Source of the DNA: Lophium mytilinum
Lineage: Eukaryota > Ascomycota > Dothideomycetes > Mytilinidiales > Mytilinidiaceae
DNA length: 64,000 nt
Reading direction: 5' to 3'
NCBI GenBank assembly: GCA_010093605.1
Contig: MU004188.1
Span: forward strand, 1,250,341-1,314,340
Numbering within the stretch: position 1 is the first letter of the stretch; each line of letters begins with the position of its first letter. A program made the position numbers and the translations under genes. The notes under the pieces were generated by a model that saw only the letters and a list, made by a program, of their open reading frames with translations, was not told the origin of the DNA and searched no databases. Below are positions 23,229-34,181 of the stretch, piece after piece.

Positions 23229-25021
23229 GGTTGCTGGTATCCAAGGCTCGAATTGAGGTAGAAAATGAGAGCAATCACCTGTTTTAAGGTGGGGTGGAGC
23301 TTATAAAGATTGTTGCGCAGGTCCGAGAAAATGTTTAAATCCGTCACCGTTGAGTGTCTGAGCGCGCTTGGAAACGGCTATCACGGCGTTAGGATCCACT
23401 AGAAGAATATTCTGGTAGCGTAACGTGGCGAGGGCGTCGGCGACAGGGTGATGGTGAAAATTTGTCTGCAATGCCTCGGTGGAGAGCGGCGGGACTCAGA
23501 GCTACGCGCGAACGGCGAAGGTGCTCGAAATCTTGCTGAGAGCGGGACTGTCTTCGATTGTTGTTTTACGTCCCGAAGCTGTGACGTCTGTGCCACATTG
23601 AAAGCGACGGGACTGTGCGTTCGTAGGATTCTGGTCCTGCCACGCTTCAAGGGACCTCGAATCTCGAGTTCGAAATGAAGAAAGCAGCAGATTAACGATG
23701 ACTTTAACGCAGCGGCGGGGTGACGATCTTCCCCTCTCGAGCATATTTCAAGCTAGTGAGGGATTGAAGACATTGTGTCCAATTACGGCGCATCTGTAAC
23801 CACTCTGCATGCTGACGCAGCATTTCAATCGGCCTATCGTCGGACCATGGCTTTGCGCCTTGCCCAAAAAAGATAATTATTGAAGATAATCAGAAAAATG
23901 AGAGATTGCGTTTATTACTTCTACGGTCCCAAGAGGCACGGAAGACGCCGGTAAAGATGAGTCGAGACACAACCGTGACCTTGCGTAAGTTTGGGTAATT
24001 AGGTGTTGATAGTTGTAAACAGGGTACTCGTTCTTGGGATTGTCTTGCTTATATGCTTTCTCCAGGTTAGTATATCTTGTTCGTTAGTAGTGTTGTACTG
24101 TGCAATACTCGCCAGGTTAGTGACGGGAAGCTGTCGGAAGCGAGGGAACTCTTAGTAAATAAGTATAGTGAGATGTTGATATCTTCTTACTGGATATACA
24201 CACAAACAGCTGTGATCGTAATTTTAATTCATGTCGACTGAGGGAGGTTGGCGCCGTAGGCACGACACGGTTGGCACGATAAGGTTAGCAAAAGTTGCAA
24301 AATTAAATTCCTCAACATAGGAAGCACACATTCCGAGTGCTAAAATAGACAAATGGGGATGAAATGAACGTTGTGGTGATCGTCGTCGCCCAACACCACA
24401 GCTGGTGCAAAAAAGGGCAAAAAGACAAAAAGAAGATTTGGTGTCGGTTGATACATCACCCGCACCACCCATCCCAGCCCGGGCGAGAGTAATCCAGTGC
24501 CGCCATCCCACGGTGAGAACGCGTCTGCAGAATTGCTTCCCTCGACAGTAGATCTCATTGCTTAGGTTCGACCAGCATCGCGTGTTACCAACGCGAGTGG
24601 AACGGACACCGCAGGATTCGAACTGGGCCCTTGACCGAGCATTTGCAGGGAGGGGCGGTGCGGTTGGTCGATGCACCTTCCGACCGCGACCCGCTACAGG
24701 TTGGAGTGCCAAGAAATAAGACCATCTAAGAACCTGCACACCCGAACATCGATATCCACGCCGCAGTTTTCACCACATCACAATCAATTTTCAGCAGCAT
24801 AAAGAACGCAGAAGCACCCAGATGGACCCGCATTATATCGTACACGCAGCCTACTACTGTACAGGTCGTGACCCACGGCGCCGAAAGACTCAGTATGCTG
24901 TACCCTACCCGCCACGCTTACTGCGCTCTCCAAAATCGACACCCCGACACCCAGCAACGCCTCTATCACCACAAGGACAGCCATTCAAGATTCACAGCGC
25001 TAGTTACGTATGCTATGCACA
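23229..25021. other. Gene-free interval upstream of MFS gene
   Basis: A 1.8-kb gap containing the MFS promoter and the SIT4 3' region. The stretch 23860-24200 is AT-rich. Around 24600-24690, on the minus strand, there is a GTTCGAATCC B-box-like sequence, but no tRNA can be folded. The longest ORF (171 codons at 24224-24739) is Arg/Cys-rich without domain character and is not accepted. Confidence 0.4.
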
Positions 25022-26560
25022 TTATAGGAAGTATTCGCCCCGCGTACCCCGCCCGGCTGGCACCGCACGCCGGTGGTCAGGCACGGCGCTGAAGATGGTG
25101 AACTTCGGGCTCAGGTCCTCCTGCAGACTCATGATTGACGCCACATTGCCGCAGCGGTAGCAATAATTGGGCGCGGACCACACAGTGACGACGTCCTTGT
25201 CTTTGAAGTGGTACTACCTGGTGTCAGTGCTGGTTGCTCGAAGGATTCTGCCCAGACATACCTTGTAGCCTTCGTTGACTAGCTGATGCGCTCTGGCGAT
25301 CAGCGAGAGCCCGTTGACGTGATTGAACTAGAGCATGTCAGCTTCTTCGCTTCGACTCTTACATGCGGTCCACTCACCTCCGACGACACCTTGTCGCCAA
25401 ACAGCCAGCCCGCCCCTCGAGGAGACACAGCCCATGTATCGACATCTTCCGGATCGCTCCAAACAAGATCGCAGAACGCGCCTTCGTGAGGGATCTCTTG
25501 CGCCCTTGCGACAACCCGGATCTGGTCCAATGTCCTAATCTCTGGGCTTAACCCGCCGTGCACGCAGAGCACTTTGCCGTCAATGATAGCCGCCAGGGCC
25601 AGGAAATCAAATACTTGACAGCACGCTTTCCACACCGACGCGTTCCCGTATTTCGTCTGGCACTCTTCGTAGAAACCATACACTTGTGTAATCTGCCGTG
25701 ACTCGTGATTTCCACGGACTAACGTGACTCGATCGGGGTATCTGGGGAGTTCAGTATGACTGCAGAAAGTATCCCTCGCAAACCCTACTCACTTCGCCTT
25801 CAAGCACATCAACAGCGTAAACGTCTCCAAGCTGAAGTATCCTCTGTCCACAAAATCTCCTAGGAATACGTAATTCTGCTGGCCGTTCCCTCCTGACCCA
25901 GACACGTTCCTTCTGCTCCCTCCGTCGGAATCGTCATCTGTGCTCCGTCTGCCCGTGACACTCCGACTCCGGCCTCGTTCTTCCTCTTCCTCCTCATCGC
26001 CTTCCTCGTCGCCTTCGCCGGGGCTGGTGGCGGTGTAATTGGCGTCAGCTTGGAATCGGCGCTTCATTTTCCGCTTTGCCTTCGGGTCCGTGATGGTCGT
26101 CGGGGGTTCAATATCTGCTGCGCTAATAGTCTTGGTCGGCACGGTTGGGCGGACGGCGAGGGTATCGTTGGGCATGCCGCCGGCGACCTTAAAGAGCTCG
26201 AGGAGGTCGTAGAACTGGCCGTGGATGTCGCCACACACGGTGACGGGTGTCCGAACCGGTTGGATGTTTGATTCTGCATATCTACGAGTCAAAAAGTGTC
26301 ATAAAGTAGCGCTCCGACTATTAGATCGACGTAACTGCGCCGTCGACCCCACCTGCGGCGCAATTCGAGGCAAAGCGCGGAGCAAGGAGCCGGGGATTAC
26401 TACCTTCCATTAAGCACTCCTTGACTATCTCACAAAGCCTCTTCATGTCGGCCTCTGGGAGGTACTTGCACTGCTTCGCCGATTCGAGCCATTCGTCGGG
26501 CCCCGCGCCTTTGGAGAGTCGTGCCGCGCCTGGCTGCGGCACATCGCTGTCCTTTGCCAT
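25022..26560 (-). CDS. SIT4: Ser/Thr protein phosphatase SIT4 / PP6 catalytic subunit
   Basis: Read as complement(join(25022..25213, 25262..25327, 25378..25741, 25793..26273, 26404..26560)), 419 residues. It carries [15 protein letters not shown] and [20 protein letters not shown], which mark SIT4/PP6 rather than PP1 or PPG1. Metal-site motifs GDIHGQ, GDFVDRG and RGNHES are all present, as is [20 protein letters not shown]; the protein ends in YFL, the site methylated in PP2A-type phosphatases. A 96-residue insert (about residues 90-185, with acidic and Ser/Arg-rich tracts) separates GGMPND from [11 protein letters not shown]; yeast Sit4 lacks it. Sit4 works with SAP subunits in G1 progression, TOR and nutrient signalling. 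All four introns are 47-130 bp and phase-consistent. UPF3 is divergent. Confidence 0.93.
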
Positions 26561-27026
26561 ACTGGAGTGAGGGTTTCACGTAGGTATGCGTTCCACAGTG
26601 GTGGATATGTCGAGGCTATCGCTGGGAAAGCGGCGAGTGATTATAAATGAGAGTCTGTCGTGTGACTGTGAGGTGGAGGAGGCGTAGTGAGCGGAGGCGA
26701 CGGCTACGATGGAATCTGTTGTGTGGCAGGATGAGACGGGGTGGGCAGGCGTAAAGGGTTCAACGGGCGTGGCGCATGACGGTGAGGTCCAGTTCACGGG
26801 TTGCAGTTGGTGAGGTGGGATGCACCTGAGGTGTTGGCAGTCCACGGGCACGTAGCAGCTCCCAGCGACCCAATCGCCGGCCAAATAATAGCACCTTCCT
26901 GCTCTGGGCCGTGGGGCTTTCTATGCCAGTGTGAGGGCCGCGTCTCCAACATTTTGTCACGACTCACCAATACACTACCACCACACCCAGATCTACGAGA
27001 CCGCCTGCATACCCTCAACACCGGCC
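26561..27026. promoter_or_regulatory. Divergent SIT4/UPF3 promoter
   Basis: A 466-bp region shared by two housekeeping genes transcribed outward. No TATA box stands out. CACC/CCACAC-rich leader sequence precedes the UPF3 ATG. Confidence 0.45.
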
Positions 27027-28982
27027 ATGGGTCCGCCTGCAGCTCCACCTGCGCCCGTGAACGGCGTGCTGCCAATCTCCGTGCTGCAGAAGAATGCTCC
27101 CGCCGCTGCACCCCGCGGACCTTCAGCAAAGGCCGCTGCACCCCGTCTGAAGCTTGTGCTACGCCGACTGCCCCCGGGATTGACCAAGATCGAGTTTGAG
27201 GCAGCTCTGGGAGACGACTGGAAGCTCGGCGCTGGCAAGGTGGACTGGCTGCTCTACAAGGCGGGGAAGATATCCAAGGAGTGAGTCTGTTCTCTCCCAA
27301 GCAATTTCACCTGCTGACAAGCCTATAGCCTAGCCAAACCATCCCGACCTTCTCGAGCCTACCTAAAAGTCACCTCACAAGAGAATGCCACGGCACTGTC
27401 TGACCTCGTCCGACACACCTCCTTCAACGATGCCGCAAACTCGGCCAGAGACGCTGCGCTCATCGGGCCACCAGCCCTTGAATTTGCTCCCTACTCCCGG
27501 ACTCCAGGTGGCAGACGCCGCAACGATGCTCGTCAAGGCCTCATCGACCAGGACCCAGAGTTCAAGGACTTCCTCGAGAGCCTCACAAATCCCGTCACCA
27601 AACCTGTTCCAGAAACTAATGGAGAAGGAGCTTCCGAGAAACCGGAAAAAGTCACAACAACTCCCCTCATCGAGCACATCAGGGAGAAGAAGGCCAACAA
27701 GGACAAGCCCCAGGCCAAGCTTGCTGGTAAGCACGCTCGCGGTGAGTCGCGAGACGACAAGACCGACAAAGCGGGGGATAAGAAGATCATCAGCAAGGCG
27801 GGCAAGGAAAATGCTCCGGCCTCCTCAGAGAAGGGCAGAAAGATGAGCAGGGCAGAGCGGGCTGCCAAAGAAGCTGTCAAGGTTCTAAATAAGGAAGCAT
27901 CAGCTAAAGTAGCTGAGACAGCATCTCCTGCGGCAACAGCTCCTCCGGAAAGGAAACGAGAGCGCGGGAGTGGCATCGCGGCAGCCAAGATACTTCAGCG
28001 AGATTTGGGTATAGGCCCAGCTCCCGCCCGCAGACGGGGCGCGAAGCGTGAAAGCAGTACAGCACCACCTGATTCTGCGAACAAACTTGAAGAGACGCCA
28101 CCAGTCCAAGAGAGCCAGGCGGAGGCTAGTGCAACTACGACCCCAGACAAACAAGCCAAAGCACCAGCTGCTCCCAAGCCCGCAAAAGAGTCCACGCGAC
28201 CAACTCGTGCAGAGCGACGTGCCCATAAGGCCGCTCGAGAAGAAAAGAACAGCCAGCCAAACGCTGAAGGATCCAAACCGCAACCCAAGACTCCGGCTGC
28301 ACCTGTCATACTCAAGAAGCCACCAACAGCACCACAGTCGCCCGCGAAAGGCCCTACTCAACCACCGAAGGGGCCTGCTGCCTCGCGTGCTCCACCTACT
28401 GAGCCGGCAGCCGCCAAAGCTGTTCCACCGACCGCCCCAGCGGCAGCTCAGAAGGCTGCACAGATCCCCACGCCGTCGACAGCAGCCCCGACCTCCACAT
28501 CTACCGGCCGCCAAGCCTTCTTGAAGCACGCCAACCCATCTCAGGGCATCACAGAACCCCTGATCGAAGCTGCTCTTGCCGTCTTCGGTGCCATCGAAAA
28601 GGTGGAAATCGACAAGCGTAAGGGGTTCGCATACGTCGATTTTGCGGATCCGGATGGCTTGCAAAAGGCCATCGCAGGCAGCCCGGTCAAGATCGCGCAG
28701 GGTGCAGTGCAGGTGCTTGAGCGGAAGGAGAAGCCCGTTCGGCGACCGCCTGGGCCTGCTGGCCCGCCTACTGGACCCGCGCGTGCTGGCCGTGCTGGCG
28801 GCTTTGCTGGTAGAGGTGGAAGGGGAAGGGGTGGCGGAAGAGGGGGCGCGGTTGCGGCGAGTGAGGGCGCTCCGAACTCGACCCCGAGTGTCCCTGTTAC
28901 TGCAAGTGCAGTGAGTACGCTAGCTGCTGCTACAGCTCCGGGCCCGGCTCCGACCCCAGCGGCTGTTGAGGTTGGGACTTGA
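27027..28982 (+). CDS. UPF3: Nonsense-mediated decay factor UPF3 (Smg4/UPF3 domain)
   Basis: Read as join(27027..27280, 27329..28982), 635 residues, with a 48-bp intron. The Smg4/UPF3 RNP-like domain covers about residues 38-190: LKLVLRRLPPGLTKIEFEAA, KVDWLLYKAGKISKDLAKPS, SRAYLKV and LEFAPYSRTP, with DQDPEFKDFLESL following. A long Ala/Pro/Lys/Glu-rich disordered middle follows. A second RRM-like module lies near residues 485-560 (VEIDKRKGFAYVDFADPDGL contains an RNP1-like core), and an RGG box (GRGGRGRGGGRGG) comes near 590. UPF3 links the exon-junction complex or terminating ribosome to UPF2/UPF1. The extra C-terminal RRM and RGG box are absent from yeast Upf3 but appear in some filamentous fungi. 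The start is the first ATG in frame that gives the family N-terminus. Confidence 0.9.
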
Positions 28983-30685
28983 TTATGCTGTTCTGGGAAA
29001 GGAGAAGACTATCACAGACGGCACACTTCAACATAGCTTGAGTATATGTCTACCATGCCGATACAGCTACGACGACGACGAGTCGCCATGAACCCTATCG
29101 AGACTGCATTACGGAGCCATATTTACCACGATATCATCTTTGCCAGGCCAAAAACCGGTCTTTCAACCTTCACTAGGTAGATTACCCCTCCTACTCGAGC
29201 GACCTACGACGGGTCTTCCTTTTGGACATCTTACTGGAGATCACTCGTTGAATGCACACCTCACTACTAAACCCAGGAAGCTATCAAGAGCAGAACATCT
29301 ATCTTACAGGTATCACCTCATGATAAGGATGGTTCACTGAACATGGATATCGAGCATGGATTTCAGGAGATAGCCTAAACGGCAGTATTGGGTTGGCAGT
29401 GGGCCCAGCATGTGGATAGTTGAAATAAGAACAGTGTTTTGAACATGGCAAAATGTCTTGTTTTGTGAAGTGGGGGTAAAGCGAGGATTATGGCTGAATA
29501 GTCACAACCGTGCTTTGCCCTAGTTTGCACATACCTAGTCATCTGTCTGGAGGGCTTCAAGATATTTTTGGGAAACCGAGCCCGCCGAAAGTTTGGTATT
29601 GTGATTAGTCACTAAACTGGCTGTGCCGCTCTTACACCTGTCTACTAGTGCTTAGAATGCTTCAACGACTATCCACACAGGCTTCGTTATATGCTTCCCA
29701 GCCGCAAGCAAGGACGCGCAGTGGAGAGTCTCTTTCCCAGGACTATTGCGTCTGCGAGTTGCTCCCACTACCGCCAGGAGAAGCTTGTGCAAGGGTTTTA
29801 GTCCTGGAAGACTTGTTTGTATCTAGAGAAGTTAGCACAGCCACCCCTTGATGTTCGGTTTCGGCTTGGTAACGGCCCTCAAGATAGCTCAACGCCAGTA
29901 TCCTCGCTGTGATCATGGCGTTGGGCAGTGTGGTTAGTAAGGGGGGGTCCACTTCTTTGATTGCCCCTTCCTGTTGCAAGGAGTCACGAGATTGACTGCG
30001 TGAACCCTTTTGTGTGGACGCGATGGGGACGCTTAGTAGCCCATCTCGTCCTCGATTCCTCAGCCCCTTTTGGCCGATCTTCTACAAGAAGTCATGGAAT
30101 TGACCGCGCAAAAATGAGATTTGCTAGACGCGGTGCAGACCATCTCGTCCTTAAATCTCGACCCCTTTCGGTTTTGTTATCTGCAAGAAGTCACCGGATT
30201 GACTGCGTGAGAAAACAAATTGATAGACGCGGCGTAGTACCTGTCGTAGTCTTATGTAAAAACGCGAAAGACAGATCTACAACTAGAGCTCCATCACAAG
30301 CGTCGTGAGAAGAGGCTGGGGGTCTTTAGCAAGGCATTGGGAAATAATGTTGCAAGAAGGTACGTAATTAGCCGTGTGGGATGTTGTTTTGGGAGACGCG
30401 GCGTAGACACTGCGTCCGAAGTATTATCTACGCCGCGTCTAAGAAAAAGTGATTCGTGCGGTTCGATCGGGAAGTTTTGGTAATAAAAAGGGACAAAGAG
30501 GTGCCTCAGCGTGAAAAGGCGTGAAAAGTTGCATGCCCGACGGAGAGACTAGAAGGCCGAGGTTCAACATTCGCGAAACCCCATGAAACTAAAATAGTAT
30601 AGCAATAGGTCATAGGTCGTGGATTGAAGCAATCCTATGAATAGGGCATATCGTCGACAGCACCCTTTACCCCCTGATAATGCCC
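28983..30685. other. Intergenic region with decayed tandem repeats
   Basis: 1.7 kb between the 3' ends of UPF3 and CYP505. No gene was found. The right half contains the repeat ladder described separately. Confidence 0.5.
29974..30440. repeat. Diverged tandem repeats ending in a 14-bp palindrome
   Basis: Related units start at about 29976, 30084, 30183 and 30352. Each opens with GCAAGAAGTCA-like sequence followed by GGATTGACTGCGTGA, and each carries an AGACGCGG(CGTAGA) block about 41-43 nt later (30016, 30126, 30225, 30394). Units 1 and 2 also share a CCATCTCGTCCT block. The last unit ends in a hairpin: AGACGCGGCGTAGA at 30394-30407 and its exact reverse complement at 30427-30440. No coding potential is evident. 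Confidence 0.7.
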
Positions 30686-33600
30686 CTACGCAAACACATC
30701 AGTAGCATACCGCTCATTCCTAATCCCCTCGAACCACCTCTCCGCATCCGCCTCCCCCCTCTCCTTCCCCAGCTCCCTTGCTCGCTCCAACCACATCTTC
30801 CGCGCCGCGACCCCCACCGCCTCGCCCACCTCCCGACTGCCGCACACAAACACCTTCGCACCCTGATCGAACAGCGCAACCACTTCTCTGCGGTCCGCCC
30901 ACAGCCGATCCTGCACGTACTTGCAATTCTCAGTTTCCGCGGGCGCGCGCGAGTAAGCGCGACGCACAGAAACGGCGCCCATAGCCTCCCAGCGCGCGAA
31001 CTCGGCCGGGTACAGGTCGTCGGTGGTGGCGGAGTGGCAGCCGTAGAAGAGGAGCGCAGGGGCGAGAGGGCGGCCAGCGCCGATTTGGGCGGCGCGTTCT
31101 TGGATGAAGCCGCGGAAGGGTGCTATGCCTGTGAATCATTAGTACTGTTGTGCTTTTGAGAGAACGAGGGGAAAGGGGTGGTGCACCTGTTCCAGCAGCG
31201 ATGCAGATCACGGGCACGTTTTCTGCGTCTTTGGGGAGGTGGAAGGCTTGGTGCGATGGCCGGATTGAGACATGTAGTGTGTCGCCTGTCTCGAGTTGGG
31301 AGAGGTAGCTGGATGCAACGCCGACGTGGCGGCCTTGGCCGCTGAGTGCAGGTTGATCGAGAACCGCGTAGGTAAGGGTGACGTGGGAAGGGTTCCAGAG
31401 GGGAGAGGAGGAGATAGAGTATTGGCGGACTCGCATTGGGGGGAGCATCTGCAAGAAGGGTCCGAGTGGGAGCGTCACGGACGGGAAACGTTCCAAGAGG
31501 TCGAGGAGGGATACACGCTTTGTGCTAATTTCGGTTGCGAATTCAGGGCCGCTTAGGCGCTTGAGTTCAGACTTGGCTGCTTCGTCGGTAGTGAGCTCCG
31601 CAAGTGCGAGGAGGTTGCGCTTGCTAGCTGGTTGAGCAAGCTCAATGTATGCTCCGAATACGTCTGCAGCGGAGACAGGTAGATCAGTTGGTAGAGTCGT
31701 AGGATGGGCGGTTGAGATCGTCAGCGTCGAGTCCAGGGCCAGCCCAAAGTACCGCATAGCACGATGAACGTTCTCCTTCGGGTTCAGGGGAAGTATGGCT
31801 AAGTAGTCGCCCGACGAGTAGGTCTGGTCTGAGGGCAGACTAATTTCGATATGCCTCTTCTCAAAAACCTCGGGTGTCGATAAAACCTTCGTGTCCACCA
31901 CACGGGCCTCCATGACGTCCTGTCGAAGCGTGGATGCGCGAGGTGCGGATACTTCTATGTTAAGGCTAGCATCGAAGGACTCTCCTTCGGGTAGATCTGA
32001 CGCTCCGTATTTCTTCGTCATGGCTGGCCAAAAGACTTGGTCTTCCCAGGTTTCAAAATCGGTGAACATGTCGCCCGCTGCAGCATTTGCTTTCCCCATT
32101 TCCACGATACGCTGGCCACCGCGCTGTTCTAGTATGTTGTCGATAGCCGTGGGAATCTTGTGGAATGTTTGAGCCCAATCTTGGTGACCACATCCGAAGA
32201 CCGCATAGGAAACGTTTTCCATCTCGGAGCCCTTGAGAGACTCGAGCCACGAGAAGAAATGGCCAGCATTGTCGGGGGGCTGACCTTCGTACGATGCTGT
32301 GATGATTACAACGGGTTTATCGCGAGACAGATTCTCCTTTGCAGAATCCAAAGTATTGACGACTTGTGCTTGGAACCCGTAGCTTGGTGCATCGCCCGCG
32401 AGTCTTTGCGCAAGAGCCTCGCAGGTGCCTGTGTTAGATCCATAGTAGATGGCTAGAGGCTTTCCAGTTTTCAAGGGCTTTTTAGCGGCTCCGTTGGTTT
32501 TCCCTTTCGATGGCGGCGCAGCTGACGGATTGAGCGATACCGAAGCTAATGATCGTTCTAGCGATGTTGGAGTGGCTTGATTCCTCAACTGTGCGCGCAT
32601 ATTGAATCCTTTCGGCTTAATCGTCAAGGTCTGTTTCATTTGAAGCTGATACGACGCAGAGTCCATTGAGAAGTTGAAATGTTGGAGCAGCATAGCAACG
32701 ACAAGCAACGCCTCCTGCCATGCAAACGGGCGACCAATACACCCGCGCATGCCGTTCCCGAACGGTTTCCAACAGTTTGGATGCTCGTTCTGAACGCGTT
32801 CGAACTCGGCGTCGAGCATTCTCTCGGGTTTCCATTCTGCGGCGTCTTCGCCCCAGACTAGAGGATCTTGTTGGATGGTTGGGAGTACCGCTACTATAGC
32901 TTCGCCCTTTGGGATTTCATATTTACCAGCGAGTACATCGTCTTCCTTTGCTGTAAACACTATCATAGGAGCGGTTGGCCATAGCCGAAGAGTCTCTCTC
33001 AGGATCGCGTTGATGAAGGGGAGTTTTGAAAGATGATCAACGTTGATCGGGCCCTTTCCAATGACCGAATCAACTTCTTGTTGAGCTTTCTGATATGCAG
33101 CGGGATTCTTGAGAAGGTAGTAGAAAGCGAAACTCAACATGCCCGAAGTTGTTTCGTGTCCTGCGATGAGAAACGTTATCATGTTGTCAGTGATGCTGTC
33201 GTCGGTCATGCCCTCCCCCGTTTTTGGGTCTCTTCCATTCAGCATGGCATTGAGGCTGCATCAATTAGTCTCATTGCTCATTGATCAAGACAGTTCTACA
33301 TGCTTACAGGTCTTTTCGGTCAGAAGGATGACTGCGCCTTGTCTTGATCACATCATCGCTTGTCTTTCGTAGAAGAGCGATGTCCTCTTCATACTTGCGT
33401 TGCGCCTCACGATAGAAAATTTGCGTGACTGCTGGGCGTCTACTCCGGTCTCCGGATTCTCGGAGAAAAGCGCCCATAGCGTCAATGAAAGGGTGCAATT
33501 CTTCATGGTAGTATGAATTGAAGCGGAAGTCCATGGCACACAGCGCCAACGTGTCCAAGGTAAGTCTCGTAAAGTCGTCCGATGCGGGGATCACATGGTC

Positions 33601-34181
33601 TGGTCCATGTCTGGCCCACTTCATCACCAGTTGCGACGCAATGTCATGCATTTCGTCAAACATTCCCCTGATGGACAGCGGGCCAAAAGCGGGTATCAGA
33701 ATACGATGCGCAATGCCCCAATTTCTTTCCTCAGGGCCATGCGCCGTGAAAAGGCCGTCTTTGTTATATATTAGTAGAGTAAGGTGTAGCATTTCGGGCA
33801 ATGCGCTTATTTACCATGCACGCCATTCCGTACCTCCTTTAAAGCAGAGGCAATGTGTTTACTGAATCTCTTCTCGTCACAGACCTCGTTCATCAACTCA
33901 TGCGAGCCAATGAAGTATCTGGGCACTCCAGCAAAAGACAGTTTGAATATGGGGCCTAGACGTAGGACGAGTCAGTACGATAATTGCCAAAAAGGGAGAG
34001 ATCGACAATTCCTGGACTCGGCTTGAAACCCGAAGTCTGTCCAGAAAACTAAAAGCAAAGACTAACCGTGGAGCTCATGGAGATGCATAAACGAGCGAAT
34101 TGGGAGCTCGGGATCGATTTCGCGGATGTTGCCAAAGATTGGGACACCAGGCGGACTCGGAATAGGAATCATTTCAGGCAT
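30686..34181 (-). CDS. Self-sufficient cytochrome P450:NADPH reductase fusion (CYP505, P450foxy-like)
   Basis: Read as complement(join(30686..31128, 31187..33255, 33308..33758, 33815..33955, 34067..34181)), 1072 residues. The N-terminal P450 has PIPSPPGVPIFGNI, the I-helix AGHETTSGML, the ETLR (ExxR) motif and the heme-binding loop FGNGMRGCIGRPFAWQ. A linker leads to a flavodoxin FMN domain (YYGSNTGTCEALA; YAVFGCGHQDWAQT), then FAD binding (RQYSISSSP) and the NADPH module (IAAGTGIAPFRGF; VFVCGSREVG). CYP505 enzymes hydroxylate fatty acids near the omega end using one polypeptide, like BM3; fungal members lack a membrane anchor or associate loosely. Introns of 51-111 bp keep phase, and joining across 31129-31186 restores the GTGIAPFRGF motif. 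I chose the ATG at 34181 because family members start with MxEMIPIP. An upstream in-frame ATG at 34259 would add 26 residues. The C-terminus ends DVFA. Confidence 0.94.

Noticed and set aside
24600-24690. Minus-strand GTTCGAATCC, like a tRNA B box, with a CTGCAAA anticodon-loop-like sequence upstream
   Set aside because: The T arm has only about three base pairs, the anticodon stem does not pair, and no 5' acceptor strand matches the 3' side. It is not a functional tRNA; at most it is a distant relic.
24224-24739. 171-codon minus-strand ORF
   Set aside because: Random Arg/Cys composition, no domain, and overlaps the tRNA-like remnant. No splice partners.
27900-28664. 254-codon minus-strand ORF rich in Arg/Cys/Trp
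   Set aside because: Antisense to the low-complexity part of UPF3; composition is what reversed Ala/Pro/Lys codons give.
30394-30440. Hairpin considered as an intrinsic transcription terminator
   Set aside because: Such terminators are bacterial; this is fungal DNA and there is no gene ending at the site. It was treated as part of the repeat array.
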